Shown: piece after piece, positions 1 to 8,015 of the stretch
Position numbering within the stretch: position 1 is the first letter of the stretch
Layout of the letters: every line of letters begins with the position of its first letter
Assembly: GCA_937895695.1 (NCBI GenBank)
Contig: CALBLM010000340.1
Span: forward strand, 1 to 32,424
Direction: 5' to 3'
DNA: 32,424 nt
DNA from: an uncultured Megasphaera sp.
GTDB taxonomy: Bacteria; Bacillota; Negativicutes; Veillonellales; Megasphaeraceae
The notes under the pieces: model-generated
Databases searched by the model: none
Told to the model about the DNA's origin: nothing
Seen by the model: the letters and a program-made list of their open reading frames with translations, nothing else
Program-made: the position numbers and the translations under genes

Positions 1-388
1 ACACAGAGACACCGTTCAGTTCTGCTACCGTTTTAAAGCTCATCATTTTAGAACAAGTGTACAGAATTTTGTTGATGAGCGTGCGGGAACGCCGTTGATA
101 CCGGTCAATGCCGGGAATCGACTCATAAAAAGTCTTATGGCAGGAGGTACAGACATATCTCCGTTTGTGAACCAGTGCGAAGATTGGCGAGAAATCCCAA
201 TGTCCTAACAGGATTTTTTGATTTCGATAGTCTTTGATATGAAGTTTGTGGCTGTGGCAATAAGGACAGCAGGAAGCAGACGCATGAAATTGGAGATGAA
301 TCAGGAAGCCGGCATCCAATTTTTCAATTTCTTTGACAGCACCCTCTTCCCAATTAAAGTTTTTTTCGATAAAATAATAGAGAGACAT
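1..388 (-). CDS. ISL3-family transposase, N-terminal part (cut by window edge)
   Basis: Reading the minus strand from the ATG at 388 gives an open frame of about 129 codons that runs off the left edge. It begins MSLYYFIEKNFNWEEG and contains a zinc-finger-like CCPYCHSH motif followed by a CTSCH pair, then an arginine-rich stretch (RYQRRSRTLINK). This is the usual start of ISL3-family transposases: N-terminal zinc finger, then a helix-turn-helix before the DDE catalytic domain, which lies outside the window. An AGGAG-type ribosome site precedes the ATG at about 397-402. Whether the element is intact cannot be judged. The family call rests on the finger spacing and overall N-terminal pattern, and is fairly firm. 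Confidence 0.8.
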   Translation of the reverse strand, partial: MSLYYFIEKNFNWEEGAVKEIEKLDAGFLIHLQFHASASCCPYCHSHKLHIKDYRNQKILLGHWDFSPIFALVHKRRYVCTSCHKTFYESIPGIDRYQRRSRTLINKILYTCSKMMSFKTVAELNGVSV

Positions 389-445
389 ATCTATACTCCT
401 TTCGGTTCTTCGTGGTGGTTGAGTTGAAATGCGGTTTGGATATGT

Positions 446-498
446 CTTATTTTATATAAAATAAGGGGTCTTGTGAATACGGATGTCCACAAGACCCC
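446..498 (-). terminator. Double palindrome; likely terminator of the 538-2855 operon and/or IS end
   Basis: Two palindromes abut. Positions 465-475 (GGGGTCTTGTG) pair perfectly with 488-498 over a 12-base loop. Positions 446-465 form a perfect 20-base AT-rich palindrome. Read on the minus strand, the GC-rich stem comes first and is followed by TTATTTTATA. This suits a rho-independent terminator about 40 bases after the stop of the 596-residue gene. The loop is long for a terminator, so an insertion-sequence terminal repeat is the main alternative. Confidence 0.5.
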
Positions 499-537
499 AA
501 CATTTATTATAGAACCTATTTTATTTCTTTTGATTTC

Positions 538-2328
538 TTAAAGATATACTCGTTCCATTTGTAATGCTAAATTAGCTACCCGTCGAATACGCGGTTTACC
601 GCCCGGCATGCCTGCTGAAATTACGCCTGCTTTCGTTGCTTCATCGGCTGCTTCTTCTACGCCATAACGATGTAATAAAACAGCAACGGCTGAAGGAATC
701 ACAATATTCATCATATGACTGCCCCCAAATAACGGATCTGAGCAAACAGGAATGACCATATCCAAAGCCCAATCTAAATCCGTTCTCTCACCACGGGCAA
801 CTTTAGGAAGAATATCATTTAATAATCCTTGGAGAAGAACATGTTTGTCACCGCACGTAATTTCCACATCAATATACGCATCAAAGGCAATATATTTCAT
901 GGCCATCTTACTCGTACGACGTGAGCCGCCATGCAGTTGTAAAATATGAATAGAAACAGGTTCCCCTTTTATGGCACTAAAAATACGAGCTGCATTAGTT
1001 TCGACTGTCGTCATTTTTTCTTTCTCTAAGGCAGCTACGACTTCTCCCAGAGTTGCTCCTGCCTGTAACTGTTCATACGCATACGTGCTAATATGATGCA
1101 ATAAATGATGAACATAGGGATCCGTCCCCTTAACTAATAAATCCGTTACCTTGCCACGATGCATCTGGTGTGCTTTGCGCGCTGTCAAGTTGATACTGGT
1201 CAAGGCATATTCAGGATTAAAAGAAGATTGAATACGGTCATCTAATGTAACTTGCAGTGCCTTTTCTGCATCTCCTTGAAAATACATCAAGGCCTTCATT
1301 AAAACAACGGCATATCCGCACATATGGCCTAAAGGAACATTATGGCGTGCACCACTGCCACCGGCAATGCCTTCTTTAAATACAGAAACAATTTCATTCA
1401 ATGCCATCATGCCAATCACCGACGGCCCGCCAATATCTTTCAGAATCAACGCTAAATCACCAATGACCACGCCTGTATCATATTCTTCATTAGTACCGCG
1501 AATATGTAGTTTATCCGGAAGGCCTGCCGTCTGCGCCGCCGATTGACCGGCTACAAAGGCGGACGTAATTTTACCATACGGCCCGATTTCTTCACTCACA
1601 CTGGCATCGGGATGAATAATTTCCAAAATGGCTGCTGCGCCAAATAAGGCACACGTAAACGGATCATAATGCATGCCAGCACCCCGATAGGCTTTCATCA
1701 TGCCTAATGTACCATAATGAGCTCCATTTTTAGCCAACTGGGGAAATACAATATCTTCGCCCAGTGCATTATGACCAAACATAACACTACCCAATAATAC
1801 GCCCGGCACAACATCGCCATCAATTTCCGTTAGCTTACCTTCACTCATCGCTTGGTATACAGCTGCAACAGCCGGGAATCCCGATAATTTATTATTGCTT
1901 TTAGCTGTCGGAATATTTGCTACGCCGCAACGATCATTCCCGGCAATCATCCGAGCCAAAGCACCTAATTTCCGATTGCCTGCCGGCACGCCAACTTGCG
2001 CTTTTGTTCCGGCAATATACATCATGACCGCAGAAATCAAGGCAGCATTGGCAGCATCACAGCCGCCTTCTTTACAAACACGAACGCATTTTTCTAAGAT
2101 CGTTTCCATCGGTAATTTTTTGGTATTAGCATTTTGTACATCCAAATGGCCGCCTTGTTCCAATTCTTCAATAATCACGTTGGCAACGGTATATACAGAT
2201 AAATTGAGCATCCCATGCCCACCAGCTAATGCTTCAATACGATCACCTGTCAATTCATCCGGATCTGACATTGCTGCGTATTCGACAATCGAAAGTAGTT
2301 CTTCCCTCGATAATGCATTATTTTTCAT
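538..2328 (-). CDS. Unrecognised 596-residue protein paired with a LarC2-like protein
   Basis: I do not recognise this family. The protein is soluble-looking, with no signal peptide or clear membrane segments, and rich in Gly, Ala, His and Met. Visible features are a cysteine cluster C81-x3-C85-x4-C90 plus C134, a Gly/Asn-rich stretch at about 112-150 (VPAGNRK, GNDRCGVANIPTAKSNN), several His motifs (GARHNVPLGH, HHLLHHIS) and a late GGSHMMN motif. Such conserved-looking Gly/His/Cys motifs suggest a metal- or cofactor-dependent enzyme, but no reaction can be assigned. The ATG overlaps the stop of the upstream gene (2325-2328, ATGA), so translation is coupled to the LarC2-like protein. That pairing hints at a nickel-pincer-nucleotide link. 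It does not look like lactate racemase LarA. The gene is real with high confidence; its function is unknown. Confidence 0.85.
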   Translation of the reverse strand: MKNNALSREELLSIVEYAAMSDPDELTGDRIEALAGGHGMLNLSVYTVANVIIEELEQGGHLDVQNANTKKLPMETILEKCVRVCKEGGCDAANAALISAVMMYIAGTKAQVGVPAGNRKLGALARMIAGNDRCGVANIPTAKSNNKLSGFPAVAAVYQAMSEGKLTEIDGDVVPGVLLGSVMFGHNALGEDIVFPQLAKNGAHYGTLGMMKAYRGAGMHYDPFTCALFGAAAILEIIHPDASVSEEIGPYGKITSAFVAGQSAAQTAGLPDKLHIRGTNEEYDTGVVIGDLALILKDIGGPSVIGMMALNEIVSVFKEGIAGGSGARHNVPLGHMCGYAVVLMKALMYFQGDAEKALQVTLDDRIQSSFNPEYALTSINLTARKAHQMHRGKVTDLLVKGTDPYVHHLLHHISTYAYEQLQAGATLGEVVAALEKEKMTTVETNAARIFSAIKGEPVSIHILQLHGGSRRTSKMAMKYIAFDAYIDVEITCGDKHVLLQGLLNDILPKVARGERTDLDWALDMVIPVCSDPLFGGSHMMNIVIPSAVAVLLHRYGVEEAADEATKAGVISAGMPGGKPRIRRVANLALQMERVYL

Positions 2329-2855
2329 GATTTATTCCCCCATTTTTCTATATCCCAAATAACGGGATTATCTGTTGATTGAAACGCTTCTATGATGTGC
2401 TGCCGTAACCGCGATACTACGACCGATTGTTGAAACTGTTCCTGTATTACACGGGTTATTTCTTCTATGCTGTCTGCTTCCGGCCGATAAGGATGCGGAA
2501 CATTCGACGAATATTTACAACCGCATGTAAGGGACACCGACTTTTCTCTCTGTTTTACAATAATTTCTTTTTGTAAATACGTTACGTCAATATAACGATG
2601 TGTCGTAGGCAAATAATGCCACCCTGTTGTACCAATTTCCTGAACTAGACATGTTTCTACGGCTTCTTGGTGCTCTGTATCGCAATCAATTATATATGTA
2701 TACCCGGGACGGCCTTTTTTAGTTAATGTACTTAAAACTTGTACATTCATTGCGCCAGCCCGATATAAACAATCAATAGATAACGCTGCGTCTTCGCCAC
2801 TGATGTTGTCACACATAGCGATAATCAGATATCGAGTTTTTTCTCCTCGAAACAT
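2325..2855 (-). CDS. Stand-alone LarC C-terminal-domain-like protein (nickel-pincer maturation type)
   Basis: This 176-residue protein resembles the C-terminal half of LarC, which inserts nickel into the pyridinium bisthiocarboxylate (pincer) nucleotide used by lactate racemase. The resemblance runs in order: a CDNISGEDAALSIDCLYRAGAMNV segment (split here across residues 15-38) matches the LarC 'NIDDM-GE---LMERLL-AGALDV' pattern, TKKGRPGYTY (45-54) matches 'MKKNRPG', EIGTTGW (73-79) matches 'ETTTLGVR', and PHPYRPEADSIEEI matches the late 'PEYEDC' region. No LarC1 half is present here. I chose the ATG at 2855 because AGGAGG lies just upstream; a 17-residue upstream extension has no such site. 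It is the first gene of a coupled operon with the unknown 596-residue protein. Homology is moderately strong; the actual cofactor role is inferred. Confidence 0.65.
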   Translation of the reverse strand: MFRGEKTRYLIIAMCDNISGEDAALSIDCLYRAGAMNVQVLSTLTKKGRPGYTYIIDCDTEHQEAVETCLVQEIGTTGWHYLPTTHRYIDVTYLQKEIIVKQREKSVSLTCGCKYSSNVPHPYRPEADSIEEITRVIQEQFQQSVVVSRLRQHIIEAFQSTDNPVIWDIEKWGNKS

Positions 2856-2880
2856 GATATACCTCCTACGTTGATAAAAA

Positions 2881-3050
2881 TAGTATGATCCATAACTACC
2901 ACACACATAGAAAATTTGTCATTTTATACTGCATATACATATTATGTTGATAGTTTAATGATACTATACCGTATTTTCTACTAAAAATAAAGTTTTTTAA
3001 TAGTATCCTAATACTATTAAATTTATGAGTGGCTCTATATATACTATTAG
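2881..3050. promoter_or_regulatory. Intergenic region with repeated ATACTAT/ATAGTAT elements
   Basis: The gap between the LarC2-like gene and the pct terminator is very AT-rich. It holds a perfect 11-base inverted repeat (2996-3006 with 3011-3021, spacer CCTA). Related half-sites occur at 2881-2886 (TAGTAT), 2961-2967 (ATACTAT) and 3041-3048 (ATACTATT). This looks like an operator array or clustered promoter elements for the minus-strand operon. No regulator gene adjoins it. Confidence 0.45.
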
Positions 3051-3063
3051 CATGATAGATCAT

Positions 3064-3095
3064 AAAAAAAGCTGTCGTATTGGCGACAGCTTTTT
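3064..3095 (-). terminator. Rho-independent terminator of the CoA-transferase gene
   Basis: Positions 3066-3077 and 3084-3095 form a 12-bp stem (core AGCTGTCG/CGACAGCT) with a 6-base loop. On the minus strand it ends in a run of seven T. It lies just after the stop at 3113. The opposite strand also has five T after the stem, but no plus-strand gene enters it. Confidence 0.9.
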
Positions 3096-3112
3096 ATCGT
3101 ATCATTGCTATT

Positions 3113-4696
3113 TTATTTTTGTAAATTCGCTTTCATTTCTTTTAAACCCATCGGTTCATCCTTAAACAGATATGCCGGCATACGTTTAACATTTTCGACG
3201 ATTGGTTTAAAGCCCATTTGATCGAGAATATCTTTCTGCAAATCAATGCCCGGTGCAATTTCTGTCAAATGTACGCCATCTTCTTTCATTTCAAACACAG
3301 CCCGTTCCGTAATGTAAAGAACATGTTGTTTATGTTTGCGAGCATAGTTACCACTAAAAGTAATATGATCGACTGTCGGAACAAATTTTTGTACTTTCCC
3401 TTCTTGAATAATATGCAGTTCGCCATCTTTAATTTCTTCTTTCAGCTTGCCTGTCGTAAAGGTACCGCAGAAAACAACACTCTTTGTATTCTGCGTAATA
3501 TTCACAAAGCCACCACATCCGGCAATACGCGTACCAAATTTAGAAACGTTAATATTGCCGTCTTTATCACATTCAGCAAGGCCAAGGCACGTTAAATCCA
3601 AACCGCCGCCGTCGTAGAAATCAAACTGTGTTGCCTGGTCCATATAGGCTTCGGCATTGACAGATGCGCCAAAACGAACGCCACCGAGAGGTACGCCGCC
3701 AATGGCTCCGGCTTCGACGGTCATCGTTAAGCTGTCGCCAATCCCTTCTTCATTAGCAACAGATGAAACGAGTTCCGGAATACCGATGCCCAAATTGATA
3801 ACAGCTTCATTACTCATGTTGAGAAGTAAGAGTGCTGCCCGGCGGGCAATAACTTTTTTCGCATTGAGCGGAGCCGGATCCAATGCTTTAACCGGAACCG
3901 TAACTTCACCGGTCAACGACGGATCATATTCGCAATCAAAAGACTGCTGCCGTTTTGTTTCGTCATCTACCTGAACGATATAATCGACATAGATGCCCGG
4001 CACTTTGACGAGTTTCGGATCTAATGTGCCGCCTTTAACAATTTTTTCTACCTGTACGACGACCGTACCGCCGCTGTTATGAACGGCCTGTGCCAGCGGT
4101 GTAGCATCAAATGGAGATACTTCTTTAGAAAGGACAACATTTCCCCATTCATCGGCATAGGTGCCGCGAATAAAGCCAATATTCATATCCATACGCGGAT
4201 AAAAAAGTTGTTCATGACCATCAATTTCAATAACTTTTACGAAGTCTTCTTTCGTAACATCATTCAATTTACCACCTGTAACGCGGGGATCCGCAAATGT
4301 TTCCAGTCCAACATGAGTAATCGTGCCAAGACGATGGGCTGCTACATCACGGAAATATTGAGATAATGTGCCTTGGGGCAAATTATATGCTTGAATTTTA
4401 TTTTCGTTAACTAACTTTTGTAGTGCCGTAACTGCATTCCAATGGCCTAAAATAGCTTTTTTCAACATTCCTTCATGAGCAAAATGATCACCGCCGCGTC
4501 CATCGGTATTTCCCTGAGATGCTGCATAAATCAATGTTAAATCTTTGGGTGCGCCCGTTTCCAAAAAACGTGCTTCTAACGCACTGGTCAAAGCTTCCGG
4601 TTGACCGGAACCAACAAATCCATTGGTCGTAACAACATCACCGTCTTTAACGAGAAGGGCCGCTTCTTCGGCTGTAATGATTTTTACTTGTTTCAT
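3113..4696 (-). CDS. pct: Propionate (acyl) CoA-transferase
   Basis: A 527-residue, single-chain family I CoA-transferase that moves CoA between acetyl-, propionyl- or lactoyl-CoA and free acids through a glutamyl-CoA thioester. The N-terminal half (about 1-270) is the alpha-type domain with the GFVGSGQPE motif at 26-34. The second half carries NLGIGIPELV (301-310) and TMTVEAGAIGGVPLGG, whose Glu328 is the expected catalytic residue. Length and motifs fit the Megasphaera/Clostridium propionicum enzyme of the acrylate pathway, though acetoacetyl-CoA or butyrate transferases of the same family cannot be excluded. AGGAGATGG precedes the ATG at a normal distance. It is transcribed alone, with its own terminator at 3064-3095. 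It is a cytoplasmic fermentation enzyme linking acid re-use to acyl-CoA pools. Confidence 0.9.
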   Translation of the reverse strand: MKQVKIITAEEAALLVKDGDVVTTNGFVGSGQPEALTSALEARFLETGAPKDLTLIYAASQGNTDGRGGDHFAHEGMLKKAILGHWNAVTALQKLVNENKIQAYNLPQGTLSQYFRDVAAHRLGTITHVGLETFADPRVTGGKLNDVTKEDFVKVIEIDGHEQLFYPRMDMNIGFIRGTYADEWGNVVLSKEVSPFDATPLAQAVHNSGGTVVVQVEKIVKGGTLDPKLVKVPGIYVDYIVQVDDETKRQQSFDCEYDPSLTGEVTVPVKALDPAPLNAKKVIARRAALLLLNMSNEAVINLGIGIPELVSSVANEEGIGDSLTMTVEAGAIGGVPLGGVRFGASVNAEAYMDQATQFDFYDGGGLDLTCLGLAECDKDGNINVSKFGTRIAGCGGFVNITQNTKSVVFCGTFTTGKLKEEIKDGELHIIQEGKVQKFVPTVDHITFSGNYARKHKQHVLYITERAVFEMKEDGVHLTEIAPGIDLQKDILDQMGFKPIVENVKRMPAYLFKDEPMGLKEMKANLQK

Positions 4697-4748
4697 TTCG
4701 TTCCATCTCCTGTTTCACGTAAGTAATGACTTTCTTTTTTATGGCATC

Positions 4749-4754
4749 ATTATA
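4749..4754 (-). promoter_or_regulatory. Possible -10 box of pct
   Basis: The minus strand reads TATAAT here, about 50 bases before the pct start. I could not find a good -35 box at 16-18 bases, so the call is weak. Confidence 0.35.
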
Positions 4755-4838
4755 CAAAGTCATCTCTTGGAATAACAGATGAACGAAGGGAATGAAATGG
4801 TAGAAAAAAATTCCATAAATTCCAAAGGTCAATGAACG

Positions 4839-5399
4839 TTAACAACACTGTAAAAACAATTGATGAATCTGCACTTCGTCATCCAATTCCGGATGAAAAG
4901 CCAAAGCAAACTGATTTTGATATCGTACAGCAACAATCCTATCATCTACTGTCGCTAATACTTGGACAGCATCATTCGCTTGACTCACAAAGGGGGCACG
5001 AATAAAGGTCATGGGAATACGCCCTATTCCCTGAAAAAACGCTTCTGTATGAAAACTTCCCAATTGTCTGCCATAGGCATTCCGGCGAACAGTTATGGGC
5101 ATAGTGCCAAAATATGTTTTACGTTGATTTTCAATATATTGCGCCAACAAAATCATGCCGGCACACGTTCCCAATACAGGCATTCCCTGGGAGATACGCT
5201 GTTTTAAGGATGCAAATATTCCCAACTCTTCTACTAATTTTCCTTGTACTGTACTTTCACCACCTGGCAAAATAACGCCATCAAACGGTTGATCTGCATC
5301 GTCTGCACAACGAATTTCGGTGTATGGAACACCTAATTTTTTCAATATATCTTCTTGCTCGGCAAATGCTCCTTGCACTGCTAATATACCAATGTTCAT
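4839..5399 (-). CDS. pdxT: Pyridoxal 5'-phosphate synthase, glutaminase subunit
   Basis: A 186-residue class I glutamine amidotransferase that supplies ammonia to PdxS for PLP synthesis. The triad is visible: nucleophile Cys79 in GTCAGM, and His169/Glu171 in the late FHPEL motif. The GGEST loop (47-51), typical of PdxT, is present. Its ATG shares one base with the pdxS stop (TAATG), so the two are translationally coupled and form the usual 12+12 synthase complex. No strong hairpin follows the stop, so termination here is unclear. Confidence 0.95.
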   Translation of the reverse strand: MNIGILAVQGAFAEQEDILKKLGVPYTEIRCADDADQPFDGVILPGGESTVQGKLVEELGIFASLKQRISQGMPVLGTCAGMILLAQYIENQRKTYFGTMPITVRRNAYGRQLGSFHTEAFFQGIGRIPMTFIRAPFVSQANDAVQVLATVDDRIVAVRYQNQFALAFHPELDDEVQIHQLFLQCC

Positions 5400-6271
5400 T
5401 ATTTGCCTCTTTCTGCCATCAAAATTTCTATTTCTTGTTCATTAATACCAACCATTGCTTCTCCTAAATCTTCCGACAAGGCTGCAATCATACTTGCATC
5501 GGCATAATTGGTAACTGCTTTGACAACAGCATTCGCTCGTTTTGCTGGATTCCCCGATTTAAAAATACCGGATCCTACAAATACACCTTCTGCGCCCAAC
5601 TGCATCATTAACGCTGCATCAGCAGGCGTAGCAACGCCACCGGCAGCAAAGTTAACAACTGGCAGGCGACCGTTATCATGAACATATTGGACTAACGAAA
5701 AGGGAACCCGTAATTCCTTTGCTTCTTCATATAATTCATCTGTACGCATACTCTTAATTTTGGCAATCGCGCTGTTCATCATACGCATATGCCGAACGGC
5801 CTGTACAATATCGCCGGTCCCTGGTTCACCTTTCGTACGAATCATAGCTGCCCCTTCGGCAATACGACGCAGTGCTTCTCCTAAATCACGAGCGCCGCAT
5901 ACAAAGGGCACTTTAAATTTTATTTTATCAATATGATATACATCATCAGCCGGCGACAGTACTTCACTTTCATCAATATAATCAATGTCGATAGCTTCCA
6001 AAATCTGGGCTTCTACAAAATGGCCAATACGGCACTTCGCCATAACGGGGATAGATACAGCGTCTTGAATGCCGCGAATCATTTTGGGATCACTCATGCG
6101 TGACACACCGCCGGCAGCTCGAATATCTGCCGGTATCCGTTCCAATGCCATGACGGCACATGCACCTGCTGCTTCAGCAATCCGTGCTTGTTCTGGCGTA
6201 GTAACGTCCATAATAACACCGCCTTTTAACATTTGTGCTAATTCTTTATTCAGTGTATATCGTTGTTCCAT
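5399..6271 (-). CDS. pdxS: Pyridoxal 5'-phosphate synthase, lyase subunit
   Basis: PdxS builds PLP from ribose 5-phosphate, glyceraldehyde 3-phosphate and ammonia from PdxT. From the ATG at 6271 the protein has 290 residues, the normal length. It shows MDVTTPEQA (Asp22) and VMAKCRIGH with the Schiff-base Lys79. The phosphate-binding FAAGGVATPADAA and VFVGSGIFKS motifs follow. A longer frame starts upstream at 6328, but AGGGAGG sits properly before 6271 and the extra residues are not part of the family. It is first in the pdxS-pdxT operon, divergent from a PdxR-type regulator. Confidence 0.96.
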   Translation of the reverse strand: MEQRYTLNKELAQMLKGGVIMDVTTPEQARIAEAAGACAVMALERIPADIRAAGGVSRMSDPKMIRGIQDAVSIPVMAKCRIGHFVEAQILEAIDIDYIDESEVLSPADDVYHIDKIKFKVPFVCGARDLGEALRRIAEGAAMIRTKGEPGTGDIVQAVRHMRMMNSAIAKIKSMRTDELYEEAKELRVPFSLVQYVHDNGRLPVVNFAAGGVATPADAALMMQLGAEGVFVGSGIFKSGNPAKRANAVVKAVTNYADASMIAALSEDLGEAMVGINEQEIEILMAERGK

Positions 6272-6385
6272 CGTTTTTTTCCTCCCTTTACTATCAAGCA
6301 TGCTCAGAGTATAATGCAAAAGTGACATTACTTAAATCCCCACTTCAAACATATCCAGTAAGGTCAGATGGAAAGGATTATCGCT
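6272..6385. promoter_or_regulatory. Divergent pdxS / pdxR-type promoter region
   Basis: The shared 114-base gap carries overlapping, oppositely oriented -10-like boxes: TATAAT on the plus strand at 6310-6315 and TATACT on the minus strand at 6313-6308. On the minus strand a TTTAAG -35-like box lies 17 bases upstream of TATACT. An 8-base palindrome AGCATGCT lies at about 6298-6305. The overlap would let one regulator control both directions, as known for PdxR/MocR proteins. The boxes are only moderately good matches. Confidence 0.4.
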
Positions 6386-7789
6386 ATGCTTACGTACAAT
6401 TTCGAAAATACAGGGTCAGATTCTCTCTATATGTATTTATACAAATGCGTGAAACACGACATTGAACAAGGTATTCTCACGACAGGTGAAAAACTACCGT
6501 CCAAACGCCGATTTGCAAAAAATCTGGGTGTCAGCATTATTACCGTAGAAAATGCCTATGCCCGATTGACAGCAGAAGGCTTTATTTACTCACTTCCAAA
6601 AAGAGGATTTTACGTGGCTGATGTAAACAAACGTCTAAACGCTATGCATCCTGACTTTCCAGCAGCCAGTACTCCTATTACTTCGACCGTATCCCCGTCA
6701 TATCTCGCTGACTTTGCCAATAATCAAACACCGTCTGACCTGTTTCCATTCACAATCTGGTCTAAAATTGTTCGAAAAATATTAAATGACAGTCGCATTC
6801 CTTTAATGACCCCTTCTCCTTGTGGCGGGATATTTTCTCTGCGCCGCACGATTGCCCATTACGTAAAAGAATTCCGAAATATGACAGTCTTACCGGAACA
6901 AATTATCATCGGTGCCGGTACGGAATATTTGTATAGTTTACTCATCCAATTATTGGGACATGATAAAATCTATGCCGTCGAAAATCCTGGATACCAAAAA
7001 AATGCAAAAATCTATCAAAGCCTACATGTTCCTTGTGTCCATGTTAGCCTAGATGATGATGGCATTCGTATTGATGAATTAGAAGAAAAACAGGCGCAAA
7101 TCGTCCATATTACGCCATCCCATCAGTATCCTACAGGTATTATCATGCCAGTGAGCCGTCGTTATGAGTTACTCGGCTGGGCTGCCCGTGAAAAAAATCG
7201 CTATATCATTGAAGATGACTATGACAGTGAACTACGTCTTAGCGGCCACCCCATTCCAACATTGCAAAGTATAGACATCGCTGATAAGGTCATTTATTTA
7301 AATACCTTCTCTAAAACCTTAAGTTCCACCGTTCGTATCAGCTATATGATTCTTCCCAAAGGACTCGTACAACCATTTTATGATCGTCTGTCTTTTTATT
7401 CCTGTACAGTATCCAATTTCGAACAATATACATTAGCCAGCTTTATTGAAGATGGAAAATTTGAAAACCATATTAATCGATTACGCAATGATTACCGACA
7501 CAAACGCGATACGTTACTAACGGCCCTGAACGAGAGCCCCTTACAGCCATATATTACGATTTCCGGGGAAAATGCCGGCCTGCATTTTCTACTCACTATT
7601 CATACGCCCTTACCAGAAAAAGAAGTTATGCTGCGAGCCCAAGCCCAAGGAATTCGTTTATTACCTTTGTCATCATTTTATGATGGAATACCAACGCATG
7701 AACCTAATACATATGTCATGAACTATGCCATAATAGATATGACGCAAGTCAATACCATTGTGAACACGTTATATCAATGTTGTATGTAG
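6386..7789 (+). CDS. pdxR: MocR/GntR-family regulator with aminotransferase domain (PdxR type)
   Basis: The N-terminal part (about 10-80) is a GntR winged helix (LPSKRRFAKNLGVSIITVENAYARL). The rest is a class I aminotransferase-like domain with AGTEYLY, YPTG, EDDYDSELR (276-284) and the PLP-binding Lys310 in NTFSKTL. Such proteins sense PLP and activate pdxST. The divergent position next to pdxS supports that role. I prefer the ATG at 6386 (467 residues, MLTYNFEN, preceded by GAAAGG) over 6368, because family members usually begin near MLTY. Other MocR proteins regulate GABA or taurine genes, so the exact target is inferred from context. Confidence 0.85.
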   Translation: MLTYNFENTGSDSLYMYLYKCVKHDIEQGILTTGEKLPSKRRFAKNLGVSIITVENAYARLTAEGFIYSLPKRGFYVADVNKRLNAMHPDFPAASTPITSTVSPSYLADFANNQTPSDLFPFTIWSKIVRKILNDSRIPLMTPSPCGGIFSLRRTIAHYVKEFRNMTVLPEQIIIGAGTEYLYSLLIQLLGHDKIYAVENPGYQKNAKIYQSLHVPCVHVSLDDDGIRIDELEEKQAQIVHITPSHQYPTGIIMPVSRRYELLGWAAREKNRYIIEDDYDSELRLSGHPIPTLQSIDIADKVIYLNTFSKTLSSTVRISYMILPKGLVQPFYDRLSFYSCTVSNFEQYTLASFIEDGKFENHINRLRNDYRHKRDTLLTALNESPLQPYITISGENAGLHFLLTIHTPLPEKEVMLRAQAQGIRLLPLSSFYDGIPTHEPNTYVMNYAIIDMTQVNTIVNTLYQCCM

Positions 7790-7882
7790 AATAAGTTTAA
7801 ATACTACAACAGTAATTTATTACAGAAAAATCTGGTCATATTTACACCAATGAAAAACATGCCACATATCAATTATTAGCAT

Positions 7883-7912
7883 AAAAAAACTGCCATCAAT
7901 TTTTGATGGCAG
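7883..7912 (-). terminator. Terminator of the prd-hyp operon
   Basis: CTGCCATCAA (7890-7899) pairs perfectly with 7903-7912 over a 3-base loop. On the minus strand it is followed by seven T (7883-7889). It lies about 100 bases after the hypD stop at 8016. On the plus strand it is followed by A-rich sequence, so it is not an obvious terminator for the pdxR-type gene. The rest of 7790-8015 shows nothing else. Confidence 0.9.
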
Positions 7913-8015
7913 AAACAAAAGTATTTATTTTGTCGATACACTATTTAACAATCAACCATTTTGATAAATAAATTTCACAAATCACTCATCATATTTCGTT
8001 TACAGCCTAGGACCA

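Larger units (their letters stand above)
1..498 (-). mobile_element. ISL3-like insertion sequence, one end (inner boundary estimated)
   Basis: The transposase start at 388 is followed outward by about 110 non-coding bases ending in an 11-bp inverted repeat (465-475 and 488-498). I place the element's end near 498, but the target duplication and the matching terminal repeat lie outside the window. The boundary is therefore an estimate. The same repeat could instead be only the terminator of the operon at 538-2855. Confidence 0.45.

Noticed and set aside
218..427. 69-residue plus-strand frame at the left edge
   Set aside because: It is antisense to the ISL3 transposase start, which reads cleanly on the minus strand with zinc-finger motifs and a ribosome site.
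538..2328. Assignment of the 596-residue protein as lactate racemase LarA or serine dehydratase
   Set aside because: Length and motifs do not match LarA, and the serine dehydratase signature is absent; neither name is supported.
1895..2362. 155-residue plus-strand frame
   Set aside because: It lies opposite the 596-residue gene, which is coupled to its neighbour; the antisense product has no recognisable motif.
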